Assembly (NCBI GenBank): GCA_041483455.1
Contig: JBGPFS010000146.1
Location: 1 to 6,512 of the forward strand
Direction of reading: 5' to 3'
Origin: JBGPFS01 sp041483455
Lineage (GTDB): Bacteria; Chloroflexota; Limnocylindria; Limnocylindrales; CSP1-4
Length of the DNA stretch: 6,512 nucleotides
Shown here: positions 6,092 to 6,512 of the stretch, one piece after another
How the letters are laid out: each line of letters begins with the position of its first letter
How positions within the stretch are numbered: position 1 is the first letter of the stretch
Program-made: the position numbers and the translations under genes
The notes under the pieces: generated by a model
Databases searched by the model: none
What the model saw: the letters and a program-made list of their open reading frames with translations, nothing else
Told to the model about the DNA's origin: nothing

Positions 6092-6512
6092 TCAGGAGGT
6101 CTCGTACCAGCCGATCTCGATCGCGTCCGCGGAGGCGGCCGGACGCGTCTCGTAGCGCCAGAGGGGTCGCGGCGGCGGGCCGCCCAGGACCGCGCCCTCG
6201 ATGCTGAAGAATCCCGCGTGGCACCGGCAGTGGAAGCGGGTCTCAGGGGCCTCCCAGTCGTAGAGACAGCGCTTGTGCGGGCAGAACGGCGCGAAGGCGA
6301 CGATCTCGCCTGAGCCTTCCTTCACCAGCCACGCCCCACCGCGGGTGGCCGGAAGCGAGGCCTCCGGCGTGCCGGCCGCCGGGATCGCGGGAGCGGCCGT
6401 TCCTGCCGAGGCGGTGGCGCCGGCAGTCTCGAACTCGACCCAGCGCGGCTCCCCGGCCTGGAGACCGGCGATCGAGACCCCGATCCAGCGGTTCGGAGTG
6501 GGCGAGGGCCCG
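6092..6512 (-). CDS. Rieske [2Fe-2S] iron-sulfur protein, C-terminal part (5' end outside the window)
   Basis: The frame is open from the right edge to TGA at 6092-6094, giving 139 residues of the C-terminal domain. The reading is longer than the short ORF from GTG 6325 because coding sense continues upstream without a stop. The cluster-binding loops are intact: C77-P-H79-x-x-C82 and C95-R-C97-H98. C77, H79, C95 and H98 would bind the [2Fe-2S] cluster, while C82 and C97 would form the disulfide typical of cytochrome bc1/b6f-type Rieske proteins (QcrA/PetC). The third loop, GGPPPRPL (110-117), matches the family's Pro loop (GPAPRPL-like). The usual CHGS-x-Y stretch is CHAGFF here, so the Ser and Tyr that raise the redox potential are absent. 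An Ala/Pro/Thr-rich stretch (about 28-58) precedes the cluster domain. The membrane anchor and any Tat signal would lie outside the window. A quinol:cytochrome c reductase role is likely; a cytochrome b gene is not visible. Confidence 0.92.
   Translation of the reverse strand, partial: GPSPTPNRWIGVSIAGLQAGEPRWVEFETAGATASAGTAAPAIPAAGTPEASLPATRGGAWLVKEGSGEIVAFAPFCPHKRCLYDWEAPETRFHCRCHAGFFSIEGAVLGGPPPRPLWRYETRPAASADAIEIGWYETS

Overview
The window is a strongly GC-rich stretch in which every supportable gene lies on the minus strand. Codon third positions are mostly G or C, and GTG is used as a start with a strong AAGGAGG ribosome-binding site. A multiheme c-type cytochrome, an NHL propeller, a membrane-anchored TPR protein and a Rieske protein occur together. 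This suggests an uncultured high-GC respiratory bacterium, perhaps Chloroflexota or a deep Actinomycetota lineage. The taxonomic guess is inference, because there is no rRNA or marker gene here.

In transcription order (right to left): (1) 6512-6092, the C-terminal part of a Rieske [2Fe-2S] protein of the quinol:cytochrome c reductase type, cut by the right edge; (2) a 261-bp spacer with a hairpin and a near-palindrome; (3) 5830-4820, a membrane-anchored protein with about six TPR units; (4) 4827-3730, a membrane-anchored six-bladed NHL beta-propeller that overlaps the TPR gene by 8 bp; (5) 3640-2096, a secreted 514-residue cytochrome with six CxxCH haem sites; (6) a spacer with a long hairpin, probably a terminator; (7) 1996 to the left edge, a large exported protein with a Pro/Thr linker, beta-sandwich-like domains and a CxxCH pair, cut by the left edge. 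The last gene is easy to miss because it has no stop inside the window.

Functional reading (inference): the Rieske protein would take electrons from quinol at the membrane, and the two CxxCH proteins would carry them outside the membrane. The TPR and NHL proteins, both with one N-terminal membrane helix and a predicted external domain, look like assembly or docking scaffolds for the cytochromes. No cytochrome b gene, haem-lyase gene or terminal reductase is visible, so the pathway and final acceptor are unknown. No RNA gene, insertion sequence or CRISPR array was seen.
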